From a virus: a stretch of 23,209 nt of DNA. The stretch covers positions 1-23,209 of the IMG/VR virus record IMGVR_UViG_3300033998_000202, one strand, 5' to 3'. The notes under the pieces were generated by a model, which saw nothing but the letters and a program-made list of their open reading frames with translations, was not told the DNA's origin and made no database searches. This document shows positions 1 to 5,888 of the stretch, one piece after another. Position 1 is the first letter of the stretch; each line of letters starts with the position of its first letter. The translations under genes were made by a program, and so were the position numbers.

Positions 1-111
1 ACTATTAGATTAGATGCAATTACTACAGATAGATTAAAAAAATATTGTCAGACAAAAAATATATCAGAAAGTGAAGCAATACGACAAGCAATACAGATGT
101 TGAGCATATAG
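1..111 (+). CDS. Ribbon-helix-helix (CopG/Arc-type) DNA-binding protein, 3' end only
   Basis: The reading frame is open from the first base to a TAG stop, giving the last 36 residues of a protein whose start lies outside the window. The residues form the usual ribbon-helix-helix pattern: a short strand (RLDAITTDRL), a helix, then SESEAIRQAIQML, the 'S-E-AIR-AI' signature of the second helix in CopG/MetJ/Arc-type repressors and antitoxins. Such proteins dimerise and bind short operators, often their own. Strand plus two helices is nearly a complete fold, so the full protein is probably only slightly longer. A terminator follows 8 bases after the stop, so this is the end of its transcript. Whether it is an antitoxin or a phage regulator cannot be decided without the upstream gene. 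Confidence 0.7.
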   Translation, partial: TIRLDAITTDRLKKYCQTKNISESEAIRQAIQMLSI

Positions 112-119
112 TTAGTTAC

Positions 120-141
120 ATACCCGTTGAGGGTATTTTTT
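120..141 (+). terminator. Rho-independent terminator after the RHH gene
   Basis: ATACCC (120-125) pairs with GGGTAT (131-136) across a 5-base loop. The T run starts within the stem and continues as TTTTTATTTAT. It closes the transcript of the ribbon-helix-helix gene. Confidence 0.75.
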
Positions 142-147
142 ATTTAT

Positions 148-166
148 AAAATATAAATATAAAATT
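148..166 (+). repeat. Outlying copy of the AT-rich switch-region motif (one mismatch)
   Basis: This 19-base block differs at one position from the element found on either side of the repressor gene (618-636 and 1292-1310). It lies in the AT-rich spacer between the terminator at 120 and the promoter at 254. It could be a further operator copy, or simple AT bias; on its own it is weak. Confidence 0.3.
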
Positions 167-253
167 GCTATAACAAGAAAAACAAAGTATTAATATAAAA
201 TTAAGAGAAAATAAGAGATAATTTAATATAATAAAAAAAATTAATCAAATTTA

Positions 254-282
254 TTGACAAATAAGCAAAAATGAGTTAAACT
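254..282 (+). promoter_or_regulatory. Sigma-A-type promoter upstream of the 88-residue gene
   Basis: TTGACA at 254-259 and TAAACT at 277-282 are separated by 17 bases. The -35 is perfect and the -10 is close to consensus. The predicted start falls about 20 bases before the gene at 312, which has an AAAGGAGATGA ribosome binding site. Confidence 0.65.
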
Positions 283-311
283 AAAGAAAAAACTAAAGGA
301 GATGATTTTAT

Positions 312-578
312 ATGTACGTAATTCAGGACAAAGAAACAAAAACTTATCTATCGGATTTTTCTTTTCAAATGGTGAACAAAAATGAAAATAAATGGTTGTA
401 TACCACGTACACAGGATTATTAGGCACTAGGTTTTATGCTAAAAAAAAAAATGCTCAAAAAGTATTGAATATTTTGCAGGAATACAACGAAGAATCGGCA
501 CTACATAGACAAATGCAAATAGTAGAAGTTGATACAGATGAGTTACCAATAGGCGATAGTGTATATATCTATAACTAA
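312..578 (+). CDS. Small protein of unknown function, 88 residues
   Basis: I do not recognise this family. It is a charged, soluble, 88-residue protein with no signal peptide or membrane segment, starting at an ATG about 8 bases behind a strong AAGGAGATG site. The sequence alternates short strand-like stretches (MYVIQD, KWLYTTYTG, QIVEVD) with a helix rich in Lys and Asn (residues about 44-58, KKKNAQKVLNILQEY). That resembles small alpha/beta phage proteins of the early or lysogeny region. It is a single-gene unit with its own consensus promoter, transcribed toward the repressor gene at 701-1276, and the two are separated by a hairpin. A gene expressed alone next to a repressor may act in the lysogenic state, but that is inference from position only. 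Confidence 0.7.
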   Translation: MYVIQDKETKTYLSDFSFQMVNKNENKWLYTTYTGLLGTRFYAKKKNAQKVLNILQEYNEESALHRQMQIVEVDTDELPIGDSVYIYN

Positions 579-580
579 AC

Positions 581-611
581 AAAAAAATGACTTCCTAACA
601 TGGGAAGTCAT
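581..611 (-). terminator. Terminator for the minus-strand repressor transcript (between convergent genes)
   Basis: ATGACTTCC (587-595) pairs perfectly with GGAAGTCAT (603-611), a 9-bp stem with a 7-base loop. Read on the minus strand, the stem is followed by a run of seven T. On the plus strand there is no T run, so its main use is probably to end the repressor transcript coming from 1276. It may still slow the convergent 312-578 transcript. Confidence 0.7.
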
Positions 612-617
612 AACGAC

Positions 618-636
618 AAAATATAAATATAATATT
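618..636 (+). repeat. AT-rich 19-base motif, exact inverted partner of 1292-1310
   Basis: These 19 bases occur again, exactly and in inverted orientation, at 1292-1310, so the two copies bracket the repressor gene. The copy here lies downstream of the repressor stop, directly before a 15-base palindrome at 636-650. It is a candidate operator of the Xre protein. AT-rich composition weakens the case. Confidence 0.4.
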
Positions 637-650
637 CGACGTTACGTCGA
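636..650. repeat. Perfect 15-base palindrome containing TCGACGT
   Basis: TCGACGT (636-642), one central T, then ACGTCGA (644-650). It is GC-richer than everything around it. Short odd-length palindromes of this sort are typical binding sites for dimeric regulators. No T run follows on either side, so it is not a terminator. Confidence 0.45.
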
Positions 651-700
651 TTGAACAAAAACTAGATTTGATTTTAAAAGTGAATAAAAGTGTCTTTTTT

Positions 701-1276
701 TTATTTATTATTAGTTTTATTGTTGTCGAGATATTTTTTAAAAACATCTAAAATTTCATTAAACATTTGTTTTTTTGCTTCAAGGGATAAATTACCAATC
801 TCATAAAATGGCAAACCGATTAGGCTTAACATAAAGTTAGCACCCATTGAGGTTAAATTAAAGTTAAAGTTTGTCAATAATTTGAGCATATCTTCCTGAT
901 TGTTAACTTTGCGATATATTTGGGTCAGATTATCATTGATTGTTCGCATGATCCTGTAGTATCTATCGTGCAAATCAAAGTCAAACAAAGACAATTGTCC
1001 TATATAATCATCATCTTCTTGTTCGTCATCTTTTATTTGTAATAAATTATCAATATAATTTTTTAATTCATCACCTTCAATATTTAAAATGCGTTTTAAT
1101 AGCTTCTCTAATTCTTCATATTTAATTTTTTTAATAACACCTTTTTCGATATGGGAAACATATCCAGGCGATTTGCCGAGTTCCTCTGATAATTTAATAC
1201 CTGGTATTTTACGTTTTTTACGCTCACTTTTTATAGTATTTCTTATATTTTCAGTTAAAATTATATAATCTTTCAT
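701..1276 (-). CDS. Xre-family HTH transcriptional regulator, probable prophage repressor
   Basis: A 191-residue regulator. Residues about 9-65 form a lambda-repressor-like HTH; SEELGKSPGYVSHIEKG (residues 30-46) is the classic Xre helix-turn-helix. An acidic linker follows (about 83-90), then a C-terminal part rich in Asn and hydrophobic residues (about 110-185) that I do not recognise and that probably mediates oligomerisation. There is no LexA-type Ser/Lys protease signature, so induction is probably not by RecA-stimulated self-cleavage. The frame is open upstream to 1357, but the ATG at 1276 is preferred: it has a GGGTGAT site 5 bases upstream, and the perfect promoter at 1323-1295 would lie inside the longer form. 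It is the only minus-strand gene in this part, divergent from the early genes, as in a lysogeny switch. Confidence 0.85.
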   Translation of the reverse strand: MKDYIILTENIRNTIKSERKKRKIPGIKLSEELGKSPGYVSHIEKGVIKKIKYEELEKLLKRILNIEGDELKNYIDNLLQIKDDEQEDDDYIGQLSLFDFDLHDRYYRIMRTINDNLTQIYRKVNNQEDMLKLLTNFNFNLTSMGANFMLSLIGLPFYEIGNLSLEAKKQMFNEILDVFKKYLDNNKTNNK

Positions 1277-1291
1277 TTTTATCACCCATAC

Positions 1292-1428
1292 AATATTATA
1301 TTTATATTTTATAAGAATGTCAAGCAATTTATTATTAATATAAATATAATATAGCAAATATTAAAGCAAAATCGAGATAATGAGAGATATTTAGATATAT
1401 ATTAAAAAAAAATAATATTATATTTATA
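1292..1428. repeat. Cluster of AT-rich motif copies between the divergent promoters
   Basis: Three copies of one motif lie here: 1292-1310 (minus orientation, 19 bases identical to 618-636), 1338-1352 (plus, 15 identical bases) and 1414-1428 (minus, 15 identical bases). The first covers the repressor -10 box, the second lies just upstream of the repressor -35, and the third lies upstream of the rightward promoter. Multiple sites between divergent promoters are what a repressor/Cro switch needs. Every copy contains TATAAT, so chance in AT-rich DNA and shared promoter sequence are real alternatives. Confidence 0.45.
1295..1323 (-). promoter_or_regulatory. Consensus promoter for the repressor gene
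   Basis: On the minus strand, TTGACA (1323-1318) and TATAAT (1300-1295) are exactly 17 bases apart, a perfect sigma-A consensus. The -10 box lies inside the AT-rich repeat at 1292-1310, so a protein binding that repeat would control this promoter directly, which suits autoregulation. Confidence 0.85.
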
Positions 1429-1479
1429 ATTAATATTGCCAATATAAATTATATAAATGTTAAAAATATAATTATATGC

Positions 1480-1508
1480 TTGACAAATATAATGTATGGA
1501 TATATAAT
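1480..1508 (+). promoter_or_regulatory. Consensus rightward early promoter
   Basis: TTGACA (1480-1485) and TATAAT (1503-1508) with exactly 17 bases between: a second perfect consensus promoter, pointing away from the repressor. It would drive the leader ORF, the 64-residue gene and the RNA-polymerase-like gene. It is the best candidate for the main lytic early promoter. Confidence 0.85.
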
Positions 1509-1570
1509 ACAATTAGAGAATGAAAGATATACTTAAAAAAATTCATAAAAAACATAGGAGGGTCAAACGC

Positions 1571-1591
1571 ATGGTTAAAAAATGTTTGTGA
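1571..1591 (+). CDS. Possible six-residue leader peptide with a strong ribosome binding site
   Basis: ATG at 1571 follows an excellent AGGAGGG site (1556-1562) by 8 bases but reads only MVKKCL before TGA at 1589. The frame continues, in phase, into the 64-residue gene at 1616. A second short frame, ATG 1582 to TGA 1611, reads MFVNKKAKT, and ATG 1608 follows at once. Either this is a translated leader that couples ribosomes to the next start, or an originally longer gene has acquired a stop at 1589. Confidence 0.35.
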   Translation: MVKKCL

Positions 1592-1615
1592 ACAAAAAGG
1601 CAAAGACATGAATTA

Positions 1616-1810
1616 ATGAAAGGATTGGAAGAAGACCTAAAAAGAAAAATTAATGCTGTTAATCAGTACATTACTAGCAATAATATCCAAAGAGTAAAAA
1701 TTTGGATACATAATTACTACACAAAGCTTGATCCGCATCGGCCACTTGCATTTTTGCATTTTTCAGTTGATTATGTAAAAGAAAAAATAAGTAAATACTT
1801 GGCAGCGTAA
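1616..1810 (+). CDS. Small basic protein of unknown function, 64 residues
   Basis: I do not recognise this family. It is a helical, basic 64-residue protein (EEDLKRKINAVNQYI at the N terminus, DYVKEKISKYL at the C terminus) with a central aromatic stretch (RVKIWIHNYY). It has no membrane segment. It is the first gene of normal size after the early promoter, and the polymerase gene follows 19 bases later, so the two are probably co-transcribed. Its ATG has no good ribosome binding site of its own: the strong AGGAGGG belongs to the start at 1571, in the same frame but cut off by TGA at 1589. Translation therefore probably depends on reinitiation from the short leader frames. A nonsense mutation shortening a longer protein is the alternative. 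Confidence 0.6.
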   Translation: MKGLEEDLKRKINAVNQYITSNNIQRVKIWIHNYYTKLDPHRPLAFLHFSVDYVKEKISKYLAA

Positions 1811-1829
1811 AACGAAAGGGGAATGTATT

Positions 1830-4820
1830 TTGTTGCAAAAGCAGGTTTATGTATACAATGTAGATACAAGCGATTTTTTTACAGACGATGAAAGGCAAAT
1901 ATATAATACAATGCACTATTACAAAAAAATAAGAAGTAACATTATAAAAATCGAAAATATAATTAATGTAAAAAATCAAAATTTGAAGTGCATAGAAAAA
2001 GCCAAAAAAATAACTGAAAAATATAAAAATTCAAAAAGAAAATCTGCTGTTAAAAGAATTAAAAAATTACAAAATATGGTTAGTAATAAAAAGATAGAAT
2101 TAATTAAGTCAAATATTCAAAAACTTGAGAATATAAAAGAAAATATGCTCAAAAACATCAATACTGAACATATTGATAAAGCAATTGCAATAATAAAAAA
2201 ATATAATATTCAATGTGACAACATTGAAGAAACTAAAAACAATTTGATGAATTTAATCTCTGAGATTCAAAAGACAGATGAAACAAAAAAAGAATTATTA
2301 GAATCATTAAACAAAGTATATAATCAGCTTAATGCTTTGCTTAAAGACGATGTAATATCTGAAAATAAAAGAATTAGAACTCTCAACGAAGAAAGAATTA
2401 AAGACCATATTATCATTAAAAAAGGCAAGACTGGAGAAAATGATAAAGAAATAAAAATAACAAAAAAAGTAGCGGTATTTGATAGCTTTCTTACAAGAAC
2501 ACTCGGAATTGAAACAGGTACAACTACAGAAGATATTTTTATTATAGATGTTTATTATTACAATGTGCTTGAACAGTTGATTGAAAACGGATTCTATTTC
2601 AAAAATAGAAAATATAAGTTTTTCACATCATCAGCAGGGCAGATAAGGGACAAAAAAATAGTTTCGATTAATAAAGAAATATTTGAAGCTAAAGAAAAAA
2701 CATTATTATGCGGGCTAAGCATTGACAGAATTAATGAAACTGTTGTAAATGAGGAAACTAATGAAAAAGGTTGCAACATCACAAAGTTTTTGGCCTATGA
2801 AGCTTTAACAATGTCAGCAACAGATGAATTCAAAGGATTTGACATTGATGAATGTATTGTTGTAGACGATTTTTCTACAAAAATAAACGAGGAAGTTAAT
2901 TATATTGATACAGAAAATTTTACAATAACACCTACAAAAGAAGATATAGAAATCACTCATACAGATGGATGCGGAATGTGCTTGCCGGAAACTAGTAAAA
3001 AAGCATTTGTGTTTAGAGCACCCTGGCTCAAAGGGCTAATAGTGCCTTTTGATTTTGTACGATTTATTAATGAACATGAAAAGGCAAAGCATATTGTTAA
3101 AGATATATATGACGATGAATGGAATATATTGACAGGCGAGTGTTTAACTAATCAGAAAGCTAGCGGAAAGCCGATAAAGTATATATTTACAAAGTCGATG
3201 TTCAAGATGTGCAAATATTATGATAACTGGCAAGAATACAAAGAAGCGTTCAAAAAATATGGTTGCACAGCAGGTATATGTTCTCGAGAGCTAGCGATAG
3301 AAGAATACAAAGACAAGCAAATGCCTTATCAAATGCTTCAAACGCTTGATTTGACTGATGATGAAATTAAGGCTATAACTAAAAAGACATTAGATTTTTT
3401 AAAGGCGGCTCATACAGATATTGAAGCGATGAAACAAATTATAAATGCAGGAATAAAGAACAGAAATGCTTTTCAGCAAGCTTTTGAATTGTACCCTGAA
3501 ATCATAAAAGACCCTTATTTTAAGCAAGTTTTACAAGATACTATTGCCTCAAAAAGGAAACAAGCAAAAGCAGGAAAAATAGAAATAGCGGAATCAAGAT
3601 ATGTATTCATTGCTCCTGATTTGTATGCTTTTTGCGAGTGGTTATTTTGCAACACAGATAAGCCAGAAGGTTTATTAAAAGAAGGCGAAATGTATTGCAA
3701 ACTTTATAATAACAATCAAAAGCTTGATGTATGCAGAAATCCGCATTTATCATTTGAACATGCTGTCAGAATCAATAATCTAAGTGAAAAAGCTAAGAAA
3801 TGGTTTGATACAACTTGCATATATACAAGCATACACGATTCAATAAGCAAAATTTTACAATTTGATGTGGATGGAGACATTGCTTTAGTAATCGCAGAAC
3901 CTGTTATTGTTCAGGCAGCAGAAAGAAAACTAAAGGAAAAGAAAATAAGGCCGCTTTTTTATAAAATGGCAAAGGCAAGCGCAGAACAAATAAGCGAAGA
4001 ATCAATTTATGCTAGCCTGAAAAAAGCCTTTGAATATGGCGGCAAAATTGGCGAATATTCAAACATGATTAGCATTTTATGGAACAAAGAAAATAGAACT
4101 GAAGAAGATGAAAATTTGATAAAAATACTTACAGCATTAACAAATTTTTCAATCGATGCGGCTAAAACAAAATATATGCCTAAATTGTCTCCAGAATTAG
4201 AGAAAAAAATAAACAAATTATCGAAAGAGCCATTGCCTTATTTTTTCAAGTATGCAAAAAATAAAAATGAAAATAAGGTTGCAAAAATCAACAATAGCAC
4301 AGTAAACAGAATTTGCAGAATATTTGAGGAACAAACAAAAGAAAAATATACATTTCCTGCAACAAAGTTTTACTACAAATTTTTGATGAATAATCCTAAA
4401 ATCAAAGTAGATGAAAAAGTAATACAATTATACCAAAAACTTGATAATAGAAAAAATGAGTTTTTCAGGAAAAACAAAAATGCAGAAAGAGAAGCAATAC
4501 AGGCTATGTATGCAGATTTAAGACAAGAATTTATAAAAGAATTTTCGCAGTATAAGATTAAGGATATTGTTGATATGTTACTAGTACATCTTAAAGGAAA
4601 GGCATATAAAACGCTTTTGTGGGAAATTTTCGGTTTTGAGATAGTGAAGAATATAAGAAAAAATCTATCAAAGATAAAAATAATGAGACAGAAACAACAA
4701 AATAATAGACTGCAATATATCAACTGTATTGATTGTGGAAAAGAAATAATAAAGCAGAGCAATGCACAAAAATATTGTTCAAAATGTGCAAAGAAACACA
4801 AATATCAAAAATCGGCATAA
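1830..4820 (+). CDS. Phage single-subunit RNA polymerase of the YonO/eukaryotic RdRp (two-barrel, DxDGD) type
   Basis: A 996-residue protein with the ordered motifs of the RdRp/YonO branch of two-double-psi-barrel RNA polymerases. First barrel: FTSSAGQIRDKK (265-276), DGCG (379-382), FRAPWLKG (395-402) with the conserved Lys-Gly, and KSMFKM (455-460). Middle: PYQMLQTL (499-506). Second barrel: CRNPHL (635-640), then the metal-binding DVDGD (679-683), whose three Asp hold the catalytic Mg2+ in this superfamily. After it come GGKIGEYSN (737-745) and SIDAAKT (774-780). Residues about 30-170 look like coiled coil; the C terminus is a zinc ribbon (Cys 966, 969, 983, 986). YonO of phage SPbeta is a DNA-dependent polymerase for late phage genes; whether this one copies DNA or RNA cannot be read here. 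The start is TTG, 8 bases after AAAGGGG; an ATG at 1823 is out of frame. I assigned it from motifs, without alignment. Confidence 0.82.
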   Translation: MLQKQVYVYNVDTSDFFTDDERQIYNTMHYYKKIRSNIIKIENIINVKNQNLKCIEKAKKITEKYKNSKRKSAVKRIKKLQNMVSNKKIELIKSNIQKLENIKENMLKNINTEHIDKAIAIIKKYNIQCDNIEETKNNLMNLISEIQKTDETKKELLESLNKVYNQLNALLKDDVISENKRIRTLNEERIKDHIIIKKGKTGENDKEIKITKKVAVFDSFLTRTLGIETGTTTEDIFIIDVYYYNVLEQLIENGFYFKNRKYKFFTSSAGQIRDKKIVSINKEIFEAKEKTLLCGLSIDRINETVVNEETNEKGCNITKFLAYEALTMSATDEFKGFDIDECIVVDDFSTKINEEVNYIDTENFTITPTKEDIEITHTDGCGMCLPETSKKAFVFRAPWLKGLIVPFDFVRFINEHEKAKHIVKDIYDDEWNILTGECLTNQKASGKPIKYIFTKSMFKMCKYYDNWQEYKEAFKKYGCTAGICSRELAIEEYKDKQMPYQMLQTLDLTDDEIKAITKKTLDFLKAAHTDIEAMKQIINAGIKNRNAFQQAFELYPEIIKDPYFKQVLQDTIASKRKQAKAGKIEIAESRYVFIAPDLYAFCEWLFCNTDKPEGLLKEGEMYCKLYNNNQKLDVCRNPHLSFEHAVRINNLSEKAKKWFDTTCIYTSIHDSISKILQFDVDGDIALVIAEPVIVQAAERKLKEKKIRPLFYKMAKASAEQISEESIYASLKKAFEYGGKIGEYSNMISILWNKENRTEEDENLIKILTALTNFSIDAAKTKYMPKLSPELEKKINKLSKEPLPYFFKYAKNKNENKVAKINNSTVNRICRIFEEQTKEKYTFPATKFYYKFLMNNPKIKVDEKVIQLYQKLDNRKNEFFRKNKNAEREAIQAMYADLRQEFIKEFSQYKIKDIVDMLLVHLKGKAYKTLLWEIFGFEIVKNIRKNLSKIKIMRQKQQNNRLQYINCIDCGKEIIKQSNAQKYCSKCAKKHKYQKSA

Positions 4821-4822
4821 AC

Positions 4823-4905
4823 ACAGTAATATCAAGCATTTCAAGGTATTTTCAAGATAAATTTCTATTTTCCGAAAAATACCTTGAAACCTGCTTAATT
4901 ACTGT
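4823..4905 (+). other. Large imperfect hairpin directly after the polymerase gene
   Basis: ACAGTAAT (4823-4830) pairs with ATTACTGT (4898-4905), AAGCA (4834-4838) with TGCTT (4892-4896), and TTTCAAGGTATTTT (4839-4852) with AAAATACCTTGAAA (4876-4889). That is 27 paired bases around a 23-base loop, with two small bulges. No T run follows, so it is not an ordinary terminator. It begins 3 bases after the stop of the polymerase gene. A small second hairpin follows at 4926-4946 (TTCTCT/AGAGAA). The role is unknown; a structured RNA, a processing or antitermination site, or a protein-binding inverted repeat are all possible. Confidence 0.65.
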
Positions 4906-5053
4906 ATTAGAAGGCAATTTTCCAATTCTCTATCTAATGGAGAGAAAATCAACGCATAAAATCTCTACGATAATACTATCATATTAAAACACAATATGTC
5001 AAGAAAATTTTTTTAAAAAATTCATACAATTTTTTATAAGGGTAGGGGAGGTT

Positions 5054-5257
5054 ATGAAACTAAAACAAAGCGAAGTCAGAGAAAAATTTAGATTCTATCT
5101 AAAAACTTACGGACTTAAATGTAATTTTGTTGCAAAACAACTGGGGATTAATGTTAGCTTGCTAAATAAATTCAAACTTGGTACAGCTAATCTTCCAGAA
5201 GAACAATTATTAATGTTAAATGACTTTTTGGACGATAGATTCTCATTATTACGCTAA
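5054..5257 (+). CDS. Small Xre/Cro-like HTH protein
   Basis: A 67-residue, single-domain DNA-binding protein. FVAKQLGINVSLLNKFKLG (residues 25-43) is a helix-turn-helix in which helix 2 begins at the A-K-Q-L-G step. The remainder (EEQLLMLNDFLDDRF) is the closing helix. The size and position, downstream of the early promoter and opposite to the repressor, suit a Cro-type protein or an early activator; a tail of dimerisation residues is absent. The ATG is 5 bases behind a GGGGAGG site (5044-5050). It stands alone between the hairpin at 4823 and the hairpins at 5257 and 5341. Which operators it binds cannot be read from the sequence; the copies at 1292-1428 are candidates. Confidence 0.75.
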   Translation: MKLKQSEVREKFRFYLKTYGLKCNFVAKQLGINVSLLNKFKLGTANLPEEQLLMLNDFLDDRFSLLR

Positions 5258-5277
5258 TTAACGCATTTTGCGTTAAT
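5257..5277. other. Tight hairpin at the 3' end of the Cro-like gene
   Basis: ATTAACGCA (5257-5265) pairs with TGCGTTAAT (5269-5277) over a 3-base TTT loop. It overlaps the end of the stop codon. Only a poor T stretch follows (ATATTATCAG), so it may be a weak terminator, an mRNA-stabilising stem or an operator palindrome. Confidence 0.5.
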
Positions 5278-5340
5278 ATATTATCAGTCATTTTTGCATT
5301 CTCCTTTCATTCTATAATGATTAAAATAATCTCTCGATGC

Positions 5341-5378
5341 AGGCTGTACTTATTCGTGCAGCCTCAAAACCTTTTTTT
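5341..5378 (+). terminator. Terminator or attenuator ahead of the next early genes
   Basis: AGGCTG (5341-5346) pairs with CAGCCT (5359-5364) around a 12-base loop, followed by CAAAACC and seven T (5372-5378). It lies about 40 bases ahead of the next gene, with no clear promoter in between, so it may be an attenuator that phage antitermination or the phage polymerase must pass rather than a final stop. Confidence 0.6.
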
Positions 5379-5415
5379 ATGCTAAAAATTAATAAAAGTG
5401 AGGTTTTATCGAAAT

Positions 5416-5625
5416 ATGGAATATATAGGAAAATACATTGTTGAGGATGAAAATAATTATTTAATTCGACTATCTAAAAAGCACTTGATTTATTTAAACT
5501 TGATTTTTGAATTTGTTGATGATAACTTGCTTCAGCAAACAAAGGATTTGAAATACTTTTACCATGAAATCAAGCAGGAATTGGATGACATCCTTAATCC
5601 TGTTAATGATTTATATAATGAATAA
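5416..5625 (+). CDS. Small acidic protein of unknown function, 69 residues
   Basis: I do not recognise this family. It has a beta-rich N terminus (MEYIGKYIVEDENNYLIRL) followed by two amphipathic helices (KKHLIYLNLIFEFVDDNLL and YFYHEIKQELDDIL) and is acidic overall. The ATG at 5416 is preferred to the GTG at 5398 because GTGAGG (5398-5403) then serves as ribosome binding site, although the 12-base spacing is long. The gene sits 20 bases before the next small gene and forms the head of a cluster of small early genes that ends at the replication initiator. Nothing visible suggests an enzymatic role; host-takeover and regulatory roles are both common for such early proteins. Confidence 0.65.
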   Translation: MEYIGKYIVEDENNYLIRLSKKHLIYLNLIFEFVDDNLLQQTKDLKYFYHEIKQELDDILNPVNDLYNE

Positions 5626-5645
5626 TATGGGAGGATATAGAAAAT

Positions 5646-5843
5646 ATGGAAAATAACAAAAAGTATTTGAAAGTCTATACAAATAGCATGATGAGATATT
5701 TAACACAAAAAGGATTTAAGTTTAACAACTTCAAAAAAACTAAAATATGGTATTTTGAACGAACGCCAGAAATTGAACGAGTGTTCGAGGAATACATATC
5801 TAAGTCAAAAACTTCTGCAAGTGCAGAAGATACAAATAAATAA
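5646..5843 (+). CDS. DUF5659-type small phage protein, copy 1
   Basis: A 65-residue protein with the pattern of the DUF5659 family: an N-terminal 'YTNSMMRYLTQKGFKF' segment (helix ending in a glycine turn), a Lys-rich hairpin, then an aromatic strand WYFERTPEIERVFEEY leading to a short C-terminal helix. It is clearly related to the protein at 6040-6261 (YTPSLARHLFKKGFKLVDF and VFFFENTGEIWEEI), so the two are paralogues. No function is established for the family; its members are small early or replication-region proteins of Firmicute phages. The ATG follows GGGAGG at good spacing. A Ser/Ala-rich tail (SKTSASAEDTNK) is absent from copy 2. The family call is from memory of the pattern, without a search. 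Confidence 0.65.
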   Translation: MENNKKYLKVYTNSMMRYLTQKGFKFNNFKKTKIWYFERTPEIERVFEEYISKSKTSASAEDTNK

Positions 5844-5888
5844 CTTGTAATTTTCACGCAGCTATTATTGGCATAATTAGTAAGTTTT

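Noticed and set aside
206-219. 14-base repeat AGAAAATAAGAGAT shared with 8798-8811
   Set aside because: Both copies lie in very AT-rich non-coding DNA without symmetry or promoter context; chance occurrence is likely.
4733-4987. Plus-strand gene of 84 codons overlapping the end of the polymerase gene
   Set aside because: It lies in another frame over the zinc-ribbon codons and the hairpin, without a ribosome binding site; the hairpin explains the open frame.
5313-5318. TATAAT promoter before the small early genes
   Set aside because: No -35-like box at 16-18 bases upstream and no TG extension; any transcript would meet the terminator-like hairpin at 5341-5378 at once.
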